Positions 20,635-28,468 of a stretch of 34,686 nt of DNA are shown one piece after another. The stretch lies in contig CALQEM020000005.1 in NCBI GenBank assembly GCA_943329595.2, positions 1 to 34,686 on the forward strand, read 5' to 3'. The stretch's first letter is position 1. Each line of letters starts with the position of its first letter. The stretch comes from CAIYMF01 sp943329595 (lineage in GTDB: Bacteria > Actinomycetota > Actinomycetes > S36-B12 > CAIYMF01). Below the pieces are notes generated by a model. It was not told the origin of the DNA. It saw nothing but the letters and a program-made list of their open reading frames with translations, and ran no database searches. Position numbers and translations under genes: made by a program.

Positions 20635-20927
20635 CTCGCTGATGTGTGGCCTCCCCCCGCCCCTCCACACCCGACTCACCTTCCCCGGTGCCGGGCGTGA
20701 TCCCCGACGAGAGCCTCCGACGCCACTTCCCCGGTGCCGGAAGCCCCCGTGCCACCGCCGACTCCTTCCTCGGCTGGCCCGGGTCCCACAACTCGTTGAC
20801 AGGGCGGTGGGGGACCAGATGTCAGCGAAACGAACCTCAGCGAGCAGCACTACGGGCACCACCCTCGTCGCGGCGGCGGCGAGGCGCAGCGCACACGCCC
20901 CCCAGGCGTCGAAGGGAGAGGGTCGAG
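20635..20927 (+). other. Gap between mraZ and the small membrane ORF
   Basis: 293 bp. TTCCCCGGTGCCGG occurs twice (near 20684 and 20728) as a direct repeat; the second copy can fold (CTTCC...GGAAG). TTGACA at 20796-20801 with a weak ATGTCA 17 bp downstream may be an internal promoter for rsmH and the following genes. No protein-coding signal stands out before 20928. Confidence 0.45.
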
Positions 20928-21077
20928 ATGGTCACACTGCACACGCCGAGTGCCCGGCGTGCACCGCGCATCCCTTCGGGGGAGGTGCTGCGCCCGATGC
21001 TGGTTCTGCTGGTGGCGCTCTTTCTGACCCTCTCCGTACTCGTGGGCCTCTCAAGCGTGTTGGCCCAGTGGGCGTGA
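20928..21077 (+). CDS. Small single-pass membrane protein in the dcw operon (49 aa)
   Basis: A 49-codon ORF with GGGAGAGG 6-7 nt before its ATG. The N-terminal 20 residues are basic (TPSARRAPRIP), followed by one hydrophobic helix (RPMLVLLVALFLTLSVLVGL) and a short end SSVLAQWA, so N-in topology is predicted. Its TGA (21075-21077) overlaps the GTG start of rsmH (21074-21076) as GTGA, the same junction used at most other gene boundaries of this operon. The ribosome binding site, membrane helix and coupling together argue that it is real. I do not recognise a family. A helper of FtsL or of the divisome is a guess from the location. Confidence 0.65.
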   Translation: MVTLHTPSARRAPRIPSGEVLRPMLVLLVALFLTLSVLVGLSSVLAQWA

Positions 21078-22057
21078 GCACCCCGGAGTCGCCTCACGAG
21101 GGCGCCATCACCCCCCTGCACGTGCCGGTACTTCTCGACCGCTGCGTGGCACTTCTGGGTCCGGCGCTCGGAGTCGCGGGCGCCGTTATGGTCGATGCCA
21201 CGCTCGGACTCGGCGGCCACAGCGCGGCGTTGCTGCAGCAGTTCCCCGACCTTCGACTGGTGGGCATTGATCGCGACCCGCGAGCGCTCGAGATCGCCGC
21301 AAACCGGCTGTCACAGGATGCGGGCCGCATCACCCTGGTGCACGCCGTGAACGACCGACTTTCCGACGTGCTCGACGATCTGGGCCTGTCGACAGTTCAG
21401 GGTGTGCTGCTCGACCTCGGGGTGTCGTCGATGCAGCTCGATGACGACAGTCGCGGTTTCGCCTACGCCCGTGACACCGAGCTCGACATGCGCATGGATC
21501 CCACTCGCGGAATCTCAGCGGCCGATGTCCTACGCACCTACTCGCGCGACGAGTTGGCCCGCGTGCTGCGCGTGTACGGCGAGGAGCGCTTCGCCCGACG
21601 CATCGCAGATGCCATCGTGGCCCGCCGCGCCGCGGCGCCGATCACCTCGAGCGCCGAGTTGGTCGATCTCGTACGCAACTCGATTCCTGCCGCGGCACGC
21701 CGCACCGGCGGCAACCCCGCTAAGCGCTCGTTCCAGGCGCTGCGCATCGAGGTGAATGACGAGCTTGGGGTACTCGAGCGTCTGCTGCCGGAGGCCCTCG
21801 ATTCCCTTGCCCTGCATGGGCGCATCGTGGTGATGTCGTACCAGTCGCTGGAGGACCGCCTCGTGAAGAAGGCGCTAGTCGCGGCCACCACCTCGCGCGC
21901 CCCCGTGGGTCTCCCGATTGTGCCCGAGGAGCACCAGCCGAGGTTTGCGCTACTCACCCGCGGCGCGCAGGAGGCGTCGCCCGAGGAGGTGGCACAGAAC
22001 CCCCGCGCCGCGAGCGTCCGGCTACGTGCCGCCGAGCGAGTGAGGGAGGCTGCATGA
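21074..22057 (+). CDS. rsmH: 16S rRNA (cytosine(1402)-N(4))-methyltransferase RsmH
   Basis: RsmH methylates N4 of C1402 in the ribosomal P site using S-adenosylmethionine. The 327-aa protein has HVPVLLDRCVALL, the SAM-binding DATLGLGGHSAALLQ and LVGIDRDPRAL, LLDLGVSSMQLDDDSRGFAY, LDMRMDPTRGISAADVLRTY, KRSFQALRIEVNDEL and MSYQSLEDRLVK, all in the expected order. The frame is open much further upstream. The GTG at 21074 is chosen because it gives normal length and overlaps the stop of the small membrane ORF; the extra upstream part would be low-complexity. It overlaps ftsL by 4 nt (ATGA). Confidence 0.95.
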   Translation: MSTPESPHEGAITPLHVPVLLDRCVALLGPALGVAGAVMVDATLGLGGHSAALLQQFPDLRLVGIDRDPRALEIAANRLSQDAGRITLVHAVNDRLSDVLDDLGLSTVQGVLLDLGVSSMQLDDDSRGFAYARDTELDMRMDPTRGISAADVLRTYSRDELARVLRVYGEERFARRIADAIVARRAAAPITSSAELVDLVRNSIPAAARRTGGNPAKRSFQALRIEVNDELGVLERLLPEALDSLALHGRIVVMSYQSLEDRLVKKALVAATTSRAPVGLPIVPEEHQPRFALLTRGAQEASPEEVAQNPRAASVRLRAAERVREAA

Positions 22058-22620
22058 GTGCCGCCACGCACCTCGAGGCTCCGGCGAGCCGTCGCACCGA
22101 CGTTGCCTCGTCGGCGCCCGTCGACTTACCCCCTCGACTCAGGGTCGTACCTCGGGGCACACCTCGGCTGGGGCGCAACGCTTTCGGCCTTCTCATCGGC
22201 GCGCTCCTCGGGTGTGGGCTGATGGCGGTGCTGCTGCTCAACACGGTGCTTGCTCAGGGCGCCTTCGCGATTCACAGCCTCGAGCAGGAGGCGACCGCGC
22301 TCGAGATCCAGCAGCAGGCCCTCGAGCAGGAGGTCGCGCTTCTCGACACCCCCGGGTCACTGGCCCGTCGCGCCCGCGACCTCGGCATGGTGAGATCGCC
22401 ACTCGCCGCGTTCCTGCGGCTGCGCGACGGCCAGGTGCTGGGCGTACCGACCGTCACCCCCGGCCGTCCGCGCATCCTGGGCAGGGCGATTTTCGCTACT
22501 CCCGCTACTCCCTTGAGTCCCTTTCCTCCCGCTACTCCCGCTACTCCCACTGTCCCCGGTGACGGCGCGGTAGCGACAGGCGACGGCGCGATCGCACAGG
22601 TCGAGGGTCGAACCCCGTGA
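22054..22620 (+). CDS. ftsL: FtsL-like cell division protein
   Basis: FtsL is a bitopic divisome protein that, with FtsB/DivIC and FtsQ, activates FtsW-FtsI. The 188-aa protein has the expected layout: a cytoplasmic N-terminus of about 45 residues (Pro/Arg-rich), one helix (AFGLLIGALLGCGLMAVLLL), then a coiled coil (HSLEQEATALEIQQQALEQEVALLDTPG) with the terminal SLARRARDLGMV motif. It also has an unusual C-terminal tail of about 60 residues rich in Ala, Thr and Pro. FtsL sequences are poorly conserved, so the call rests on architecture and position between rsmH and ftsI. Start ATGA and end GTGA overlaps link it to its neighbours. Confidence 0.85.
   Translation: MSAATHLEAPASRRTDVASSAPVDLPPRLRVVPRGTPRLGRNAFGLLIGALLGCGLMAVLLLNTVLAQGAFAIHSLEQEATALEIQQQALEQEVALLDTPGSLARRARDLGMVRSPLAAFLRLRDGQVLGVPTVTPGRPRILGRAIFATPATPLSPFPPATPATPTVPGDGAVATGDGAIAQVEGRTP
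22494..22555 (+). repeat. Imperfect 9-bp repeats in the ftsL tail
   Basis: Copies of CGCTACTCC and close variants encode ATPATPLSPF...ATPATPT. Low-complexity tail, probably variable between strains. Confidence 0.7.
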
Positions 22621-24440
22621 GCACGGCCGCGCCTCCGCGCTCGGGCCCGCCCCGACGTCCGTCAGCCCAGCAACAGCCCCGTGCCCAGCAGCGCCCCCCC
22701 ATGAGATCTGCGCCCCCCGCCCCTCCTGCGCCGCACCGGTCGCCCAGACGGCGCATCACCGTGCTGATGGGCGCGTGCGTGATTGTGGTGACACTTCTCG
22801 CCGGCCGGCTTATTGAGCTGCAGGCAGTGACGGCCGAGGGGACCGCGAGCGTCGCTGAGAGCCAGCGCACCCGCACGACCGTTGAGACGGCCGACCGTGG
22901 CCGGATTCTTGATGCCCGTGGGGCCGTGCTCGCCACCAGCGTGGTGGCGCGCAACATCACCGCCGACCAGACATTGGTCACTGACCCCGGGGCCGTTGCA
23001 GCGGCGCTGGCCCCGATTCTCGGGGCCGATCAGCTCGATCTCGAGGCTGAGCTCACCGGCACCAAGCGGTTCGTCTACCTGGCCCTCGGGGTGAGCCCCG
23101 CGGTGTGGGAGCAGGTGTCAGCACTCGGGCTCGCCGGAATTCTCAGCGAGAGCACGACGCGGCGGGACTACCCGGCGGGCAACCTAGCCGCGAACGTGGT
23201 CGGCTTCGTGGGGCGAGACGGACGCGGCCTCGGCGGTCTCGAGTATGGGTTGCAGGACGTTCTCGCCGGAGTCGACGGGCAGGTCACCTATGAGGTGGCA
23301 GGCGGCGGCCGCAGGATTCCTACCGGCCAGGAGCAGGGTACGGTCGCGGTGCCGGGTTCGGATGTGACCCTGACCATCGATCGTGACATTCAGTGGGCGG
23401 CGCAGGCCGCGATCGTCAAGCGGGTTCGCGAGGCAGACGCAGACGGCGGCACCGTGGTGGTCATGGACCCCGCGACCGGCAAGATCCTGGCACTCGCGAG
23501 CGCACCCACCTTCGACCCGAATGACCCCGGTGCCAGCTCGGCCATCGACCGCAACAACCGGGCGCTGTCGGAGGCCTTCGAGCCGGGCTCGACCAGCAAG
23601 GTGATGACCATGGCAGCGGCGCTCGAGGAGGGTCGGGTGGTCCCCTCGACGCGGATCGTTGTGCCTCCCTCCCTGACCCGCTCGGACAAGGTGTTCTACG
23701 ACCACGACAACCACCCGACCGAGCACCTCACCCTCACCGGCGTGCTGGCGAAATCGAGCAACATCGGCACCATCCTGGTGGCCGAGCGCGTGGGCAACCG
23801 CAAGCTCTACGGGTACCTCAAGAACTTCGGAATCGGGCAGCGCACGGGTATCGGATTCCCGGGCGAGGCCAGGGGCTTCCTACCGCTCGTCTCGACGTGG
23901 TTCGGCACTACGGCGTCGACAATCGCCTTCGGGCAGGGCATCTCGGTTAACTCGGTGCAGGCGGCCAGCGTGTACGCCACCATCGCCAACGACGGGGTGC
24001 GGGTGACCCCGTCGCTCGTGGCCTCGACCACTGACCCTGACGGCACCGTGCACCCGGCCCCAGTGACGGCCGGCACTCGGGTGATCTCCACGAAGACGGC
24101 CAGCACTCTCCGCGCGATGATGGAGTCGGTGGTCTCCGACGCCGGAACCGCTTCGGTGGCTCGCATTCCCGGTTATCGGGTGGCCGGCAAGACCGCCACG
24201 GCGCAGCGCTACGACCCTGAGTGCCGCTGCTACAAGGGGTACGTCGCCTCGTTCATCGGCATGGCACCGGCTGACAACCCGCGACTCGTGGTGGCGGTGA
24301 GCATCATCAACCCGCGCAACGGGCACTACGGTGGAGTGGAGGCAGGGCCGGTGTTCAAGTCGGTGATGTCGTTCGCCCTGCAGGCCACCCGAACGCCCCC
24401 GTCGTCGAACCGGCCGCCCGTCATGCGGCTCACGTGGTGA
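22617..24440 (+). CDS. ftsI: Septal peptidoglycan transpeptidase FtsI (class B PBP)
   Basis: FtsI crosslinks septal peptidoglycan together with FtsW. The 607-aa protein has a Pro-rich cytoplasmic start, one helix (ITVLMGACVIVVTLLAG), the PBP dimerisation domain (DRGRILDARGAVLATS) and the transpeptidase domain. The active-site motif is S325-T-S-K328 in EPGSTSKVM, and the SxN motif is SSN in LAKSSNIGT. The third motif reads K525-T-A (VAGKTATAQ), not the usual KTG. Nearby DPECRCYKGY holds two cysteines, a local insertion I have no parallel for. GTG start overlapping the ftsL stop (GTGA). KTA would not abolish activity, since residue 3 of this box lies in a backbone position, but may affect beta-lactam fit. 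Confidence 0.95.
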   Translation: MSTAAPPRSGPPRRPSAQQQPRAQQRPPMRSAPPAPPAPHRSPRRRITVLMGACVIVVTLLAGRLIELQAVTAEGTASVAESQRTRTTVETADRGRILDARGAVLATSVVARNITADQTLVTDPGAVAAALAPILGADQLDLEAELTGTKRFVYLALGVSPAVWEQVSALGLAGILSESTTRRDYPAGNLAANVVGFVGRDGRGLGGLEYGLQDVLAGVDGQVTYEVAGGGRRIPTGQEQGTVAVPGSDVTLTIDRDIQWAAQAAIVKRVREADADGGTVVVMDPATGKILALASAPTFDPNDPGASSAIDRNNRALSEAFEPGSTSKVMTMAAALEEGRVVPSTRIVVPPSLTRSDKVFYDHDNHPTEHLTLTGVLAKSSNIGTILVAERVGNRKLYGYLKNFGIGQRTGIGFPGEARGFLPLVSTWFGTTASTIAFGQGISVNSVQAASVYATIANDGVRVTPSLVASTTDPDGTVHPAPVTAGTRVISTKTASTLRAMMESVVSDAGTASVARIPGYRVAGKTATAQRYDPECRCYKGYVASFIGMAPADNPRLVVAVSIINPRNGHYGGVEAGPVFKSVMSFALQATRTPPSSNRPPVMRLTW

Positions 24441-24456
24441 AGGGGAGGGTGCGCGA

Positions 24457-25986
24457 GTGTCGGCCACGGTACGCCCTCGTACTGCAGAGCGGGAGCTGAG
24501 CGAGGCGTTCACGCGCGTGAGCGTTGAGGCCATCGGAGACGTCAGGGTCGCCGTGTCGGGCATCACGCACGACTCGCGTGAGGTGCGTCCGGGCGACATC
24601 TATGCAGCCCTTCCGGGATTCACCACTCACGGCGCCGACTTCGTGGGGCAGGCACTCGCGGCTGGCGCGGCGGCGATCGTCACCGATGGAGCTGGCGCGA
24701 CGCGGATGGGTCCCGCCTCCATTCCGGTGCTTGTCGCGGCCGACCCCCGACAGGCGGCGGGCCTGCTGGCCGCGTGGGTGTACGGCGATCCGGCCGACGA
24801 CCTGCTGACGATCGGCATTACCGGCACCAATGGCAAGACCACGACCTCGTACCTCGTTGACGCCGGCCTGCGCGCAGCCGGGCACCTCACCGGCGTCGTG
24901 GGCACCATCGGAACCCGTCTCGGCGATGAGGTTCTTGCCTCAGCTCGCACGACTCCCGAGGCCACCGACCTGCACGCGACCCTCGCGGTGATGCGAGAGC
25001 GCGGAATCACCGCCGTGACCATGGAGGTAAGCAGCCACGCGCTGGTGCTGCGCCGGGTCGAGGGGATCGTGTTCGACGTGGCCGGCTTCACCAACCTCAG
25101 CCGTGACCACCTCGACTTTCATGGCTCGATGGAGGCGTACTTCGAGGCCAAGGCGGAGTTATTCACCCCCCTGCACGCCCGACGAGGGGTGGTCACCATC
25201 GACGACGAGTGGGGGCAGCGACTTTCCGATCGGGCTCAGGTGTCAACGAGTTCCCTCGCCACGACGGGCGGCCTTGCCGACTGGGAGGTGATGTCGGCGA
25301 GTCGGGTTGGAGACGGCCGTTCGGTCATCGAGCTACGGCAGCCCGACGGATCGCTCGCCCTCATCGAGAGCATGCTGCCCGGACAGTTCAACGTGGCAAA
25401 CCTGACGCTGGCGCATGCCCTGCTGAGGTCTGCTGGCGTGTCGGCCGACGACTCGGTGACCGGCCTCGCGGCGGCGGGCGGAATTCCGGGCCGGATGGAG
25501 CGGGTCAGCGGTGCCAGTGACCCTGTCGCGGTATTTGTCGACTACGCCCACAGCCCCGACGCGATCGACCGCGTCATTGCGACTGCCAGGGAGTTCACCG
25601 AGGGCAGGGTGATCGTGGTGGTCGGGGCGGGTGGCGACCGTGACCGCGAAAAGCGCTCACACATGGGTCTGGCTGCCAGCGCGGCCGACGTTCTGGTGGT
25701 CACCGATGACAACCCCCGCTCGGAAAGCGCTGCCGCGATTCGCGCCGAGGTGCTCGCCGGGGTGCCGGAGTCAGCGTCGCCCACGTGCCGGGTTATCGAG
25801 CGGGGTGATCGTCGCGATGCAATCGCACTGGCCCTCGACGATGCTGCCGCTGGGGACTGCGTGCTCATCCTGGGTAAGGGGCATGAGACCGGTCAGGAGG
25901 TGGCCGGGGTGATTGCGCACTTCGATGACCGTGAGGTGGCGGCATCCCTCCTGAGCGGCCGGCCCGCGAAGGGGGCGGCGCAGTGA
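24457..25986 (+). CDS. murE: UDP-MurNAc-L-Ala-D-Glu : meso-diaminopimelate ligase MurE
   Basis: MurE adds the third amino acid of the stem peptide. The 509-aa sequence has the ATP loop GITGTNGKTTTSYLV, the carbamoylated Lys in FEAKAELF, HSPDAIDRVI and the specificity motif D418-N-P-R421-S-E. In characterised enzymes DNPR binds meso-diaminopimelate, whereas Lys-adding enzymes have other residues, so a DAP-type wall is predicted. The GTG at 24457 has GGGGAGGG about 7 nt upstream; the 16-bp gap to ftsI is the widest among the genes downstream of the small ORF. Its stop overlaps murF by 4 nt. Confidence 0.95.
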   Translation: MSATVRPRTAERELSEAFTRVSVEAIGDVRVAVSGITHDSREVRPGDIYAALPGFTTHGADFVGQALAAGAAAIVTDGAGATRMGPASIPVLVAADPRQAAGLLAAWVYGDPADDLLTIGITGTNGKTTTSYLVDAGLRAAGHLTGVVGTIGTRLGDEVLASARTTPEATDLHATLAVMRERGITAVTMEVSSHALVLRRVEGIVFDVAGFTNLSRDHLDFHGSMEAYFEAKAELFTPLHARRGVVTIDDEWGQRLSDRAQVSTSSLATTGGLADWEVMSASRVGDGRSVIELRQPDGSLALIESMLPGQFNVANLTLAHALLRSAGVSADDSVTGLAAAGGIPGRMERVSGASDPVAVFVDYAHSPDAIDRVIATAREFTEGRVIVVVGAGGDRDREKRSHMGLAASAADVLVVTDDNPRSESAAAIRAEVLAGVPESASPTCRVIERGDRRDAIALALDDAAAGDCVLILGKGHETGQEVAGVIAHFDDREVAASLLSGRPAKGAAQ

Positions 25987-27404
25987 TCGCTATGACCCTG
26001 GCCGAGGTGGTGGAGGCGACCGGCGGGATGCTTCACCACGCTGACCCAGCCGTTCTGGTGTCGGTGGTGAGCACCGACTCGAGGTCGGTGAAGCCGGGCG
26101 ACCTCTTCGTAGCCCTGGTGGGGCCTACGCACGACGGGCACGACCATGTCGCCGAGGCGCTCGCATCGGGTGCAGTGGTCGCACTGGTGTCGCAGCCCAT
26201 GGGGGTGCCCTCGGTGGTGGTGGCCGACACGATGGTGGCCCTCGGGCGGCTCGCGCGGGCCCAGCTCGACCGCCTTCCCGACTGCACTGTGGTGGCGATC
26301 ACGGGATCGTCGGGGAAGACCAGCACCAAGGACCTCGTTGCGGCCGTGCTGGCCGACGCCGCCGAGACCATTGCTCCTCCCGGGTCGTTCAACAACGAGG
26401 TCGGGCTGCCCGTCACCGCCCTGCGGGCCGACGAGGACACGCGGTTCCTGGTGATGGAGATGGGAATGCGCGGCAGGGGTCACATCCGCTATCTGTGCGA
26501 CATCGCGCCGCCTCAGGTTGCCGTGGTGACCAACGTCGGAAGCGCCCACCTCGAGTTGCTCGGGTCGCGTGAGGCGATCGCCGACGCCAAGGCCGAGGTG
26601 GTGCAGGCGCTCGCGCCGACAGGAGTTGCCATCCTCAACCACGACGACCCCCTGGTGCTATCAATGCGACGGCACACGGAGGCAGGCGTCCTTACCTTTG
26701 GTGAGTCCGAGGCCAGCGATGTACGCGCTCAGGCAGTGGTGCTCGACGCGCTGGCGCGGGCCTCGTTCGTGGTTGTCCATGCCGGGCAGGAGGCTGCGGT
26801 GCGGCTGCGGGTGCACGGGCGGCACCAGGTCTCGAACGCCTTGGCGGCCGCTGCGGTCGGGGTCGCGGTGGGACTCCCCCTAGAACGGGTTGCCGAGGTG
26901 CTGAGTTCATCTGAGCCCGCGAGCCGCTGGCGGATGGAAGTGGCGCGCAGCGAGCGCGGCACCATCGTGGTCAACGACGCCTATAACGCCAATCCCGAGT
27001 CGGTGGCTGCTGCCCTCGAGGCCCTCGCCGCCATGGCGGCTTCGATTCCGGAGGGCGCCAGAACCTGGGTGGTTCTCGGCGAGATGCGCGAGATCGGTCA
27101 CACCAGCGCAGCGGAGCACCGACAGGTGGGCCTGATGGTGGGTCACCTCGGTGTCAGTCGACTCGTGGTGGTGGGGGAGGGCGCTCGGCCAGCGTATGAG
27201 TCGGCCCTTGCCGAGCTGGGTGCCGAGCGGGCGACCTGGGTGCCCAACGCCGAAGCGGCCGTGGCACTGCTGGCCGGAGTGGCCGGAGTGGCCGGAGTGG
27301 GGCCCGACGACATCGTGCTGGTGAAGGCATCGAGGTCGATCGGTCTCGAGCGCGTGGCGATGGCGCTCCTCGAGCCTGCTTCGGACAAGGATGGTGAGTC
27401 GTGA
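25983..27404 (+). CDS. murF: UDP-MurNAc-tripeptide : D-Ala-D-Ala ligase MurF
   Basis: MurF completes the pentapeptide. The 473-aa sequence has the ATP-binding ITGSSGKTSTKDLV, NEVGLPVTAL, EMGMRGRGHI, the Mur central motif TNVGSAHLELLGS and the C-terminal NDAYNANPESVAAALEAL, all typical. The GTG at 25983 overlaps the murE stop (GTGA); an ATG 9 nt downstream is an alternative start. Near the end, three exact copies of TGGCCGGAG (27271-27297) encode AGVAGVAGV, a small tandem repeat not expected in the fold. No D-Ala-D-Ala ligase gene is in the window. Confidence 0.95.
   Translation: MIAMTLAEVVEATGGMLHHADPAVLVSVVSTDSRSVKPGDLFVALVGPTHDGHDHVAEALASGAVVALVSQPMGVPSVVVADTMVALGRLARAQLDRLPDCTVVAITGSSGKTSTKDLVAAVLADAAETIAPPGSFNNEVGLPVTALRADEDTRFLVMEMGMRGRGHIRYLCDIAPPQVAVVTNVGSAHLELLGSREAIADAKAEVVQALAPTGVAILNHDDPLVLSMRRHTEAGVLTFGESEASDVRAQAVVLDALARASFVVVHAGQEAAVRLRVHGRHQVSNALAAAAVGVAVGLPLERVAEVLSSSEPASRWRMEVARSERGTIVVNDAYNANPESVAAALEALAAMAASIPEGARTWVVLGEMREIGHTSAAEHRQVGLMVGHLGVSRLVVVGEGARPAYESALAELGAERATWVPNAEAAVALLAGVAGVAGVGPDDIVLVKASRSIGLERVAMALLEPASDKDGES
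27271..27297 (+). repeat. Three 9-bp tandem repeats in murF
   Basis: TGGCCGGAG three times in frame, adding Ala-Gly-Val triplets near the C-terminus of MurF. Slippage here would change the protein by whole triplets of residues without a frameshift. Confidence 0.85.
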
Positions 27405-28468
27405 AGCTCGTCATCGTGGCCGGGGCAGTGTCCCTGCTTATTTCCCTGCTGTGCACGCCCCTGCTCATCAGGATCCTGCGTCGCCGGGGCTACTCGCAGG
27501 CCATCCGGCAGTCGACCGAGGGCGAGGCCTACCCCGACCACGAGGGTAAGCGCGGAACTCCATCGATGGGCGGGCTGGCGATTCTGGTCGCGGTCGTGGT
27601 GGGCTACGGTGCGGCGCACCTCCTCACCTGGAACCTTCCGAGCGCGTCGGGTGTGCTCGCCATGTTTTTGATGCTGGGGCTCGGTGTCGTGGGTCTCGCC
27701 GACGACTACCTCAAGATATTTCGGCAGCGCAGCACCGGCATCCGTGCGCGCACCAAACTCATCGGGCAGGCCGTGGTGGCTCTTGCCTTCGCCTATCTGT
27801 CAACCCTTTTCCCCGACTCCGAGGGCCTAACCCCGGCGTCGCGGGCTGTTTCCTTCACCCGCGACACCGCCATCGTGCTGCCGCTGGCGCTCTTCCTGCT
27901 GTGGGTGTGGTTCCTCGTGACCGCGTCCACCAACGCCGTGAACCTCACCGACGGCCTCGATGGCCTGGCCACCGGCGCCGCAGTAATGACCTTCGTGGCC
28001 TACACGCTCATGGGTGTGTGGCAGTTCGGGCAGAGCTGCACGGTCGACGCCTTCAACCGCTGCTACCTCGTGCGAGACCCGTTCGACCTTGCCGTGTTCG
28101 CGGCCGCCCTCGCGGGTGCGTGTTTTGGCTTCCTCTGGTGGAACACCTCGCCCGCGCGCATCTTTATGGGCGACACGGGCTCACTCGCCCTCGGCGGCGC
28201 GATTGCCGGGCTGGCGGTCATGTCGCGCACCGAGCTGCTCCTGCCGCTGCTGGGTGGACTGTTCGTCATCATCGCCCTGTCGGTCATTGGTCAGGTGGGG
28301 TCGTTCAAACTCACCGGAAGGCGCATGTTCCGCATGGCGCCGCTGCACCACCACTTTGAAATGCGAGGCTGGCCGGAGATCACCATCGTGGTGCGCTTCT
28401 GGATTATTCAGGGGCTCTGCATCGCGGGGGGACTCGCGCTGTTCTACGGCGAGTGGGTCCGCTCGTGA
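27401..28468 (+). CDS. mraY: Phospho-MurNAc-pentapeptide transferase MraY
   Basis: MraY couples UDP-MurNAc-pentapeptide to undecaprenyl phosphate to give lipid I at the inner membrane face. The 355-aa integral membrane protein has all signatures: GKRGTPSMGG, LADDYLKIFRQRSTGIRARTKLIGQ with the first aspartates, STNAVNLTDGLDGLATG, FMGDTGSLALGG and PLHHHFEMRGW. About ten hydrophobic segments are visible. GTG start within the murF stop (GTGA). Confidence 0.97.
   Translation: MKLVIVAGAVSLLISLLCTPLLIRILRRRGYSQAIRQSTEGEAYPDHEGKRGTPSMGGLAILVAVVVGYGAAHLLTWNLPSASGVLAMFLMLGLGVVGLADDYLKIFRQRSTGIRARTKLIGQAVVALAFAYLSTLFPDSEGLTPASRAVSFTRDTAIVLPLALFLLWVWFLVTASTNAVNLTDGLDGLATGAAVMTFVAYTLMGVWQFGQSCTVDAFNRCYLVRDPFDLAVFAAALAGACFGFLWWNTSPARIFMGDTGSLALGGAIAGLAVMSRTELLLPLLGGLFVIIALSVIGQVGSFKLTGRRMFRMAPLHHHFEMRGWPEITIVVRFWIIQGLCIAGGLALFYGEWVRS

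Noticed and set aside
20642..21073. Upstream extension of rsmH in the same frame
   Set aside because: It would add 144 low-complexity residues not found in RsmH and overlap the better-supported small membrane ORF.
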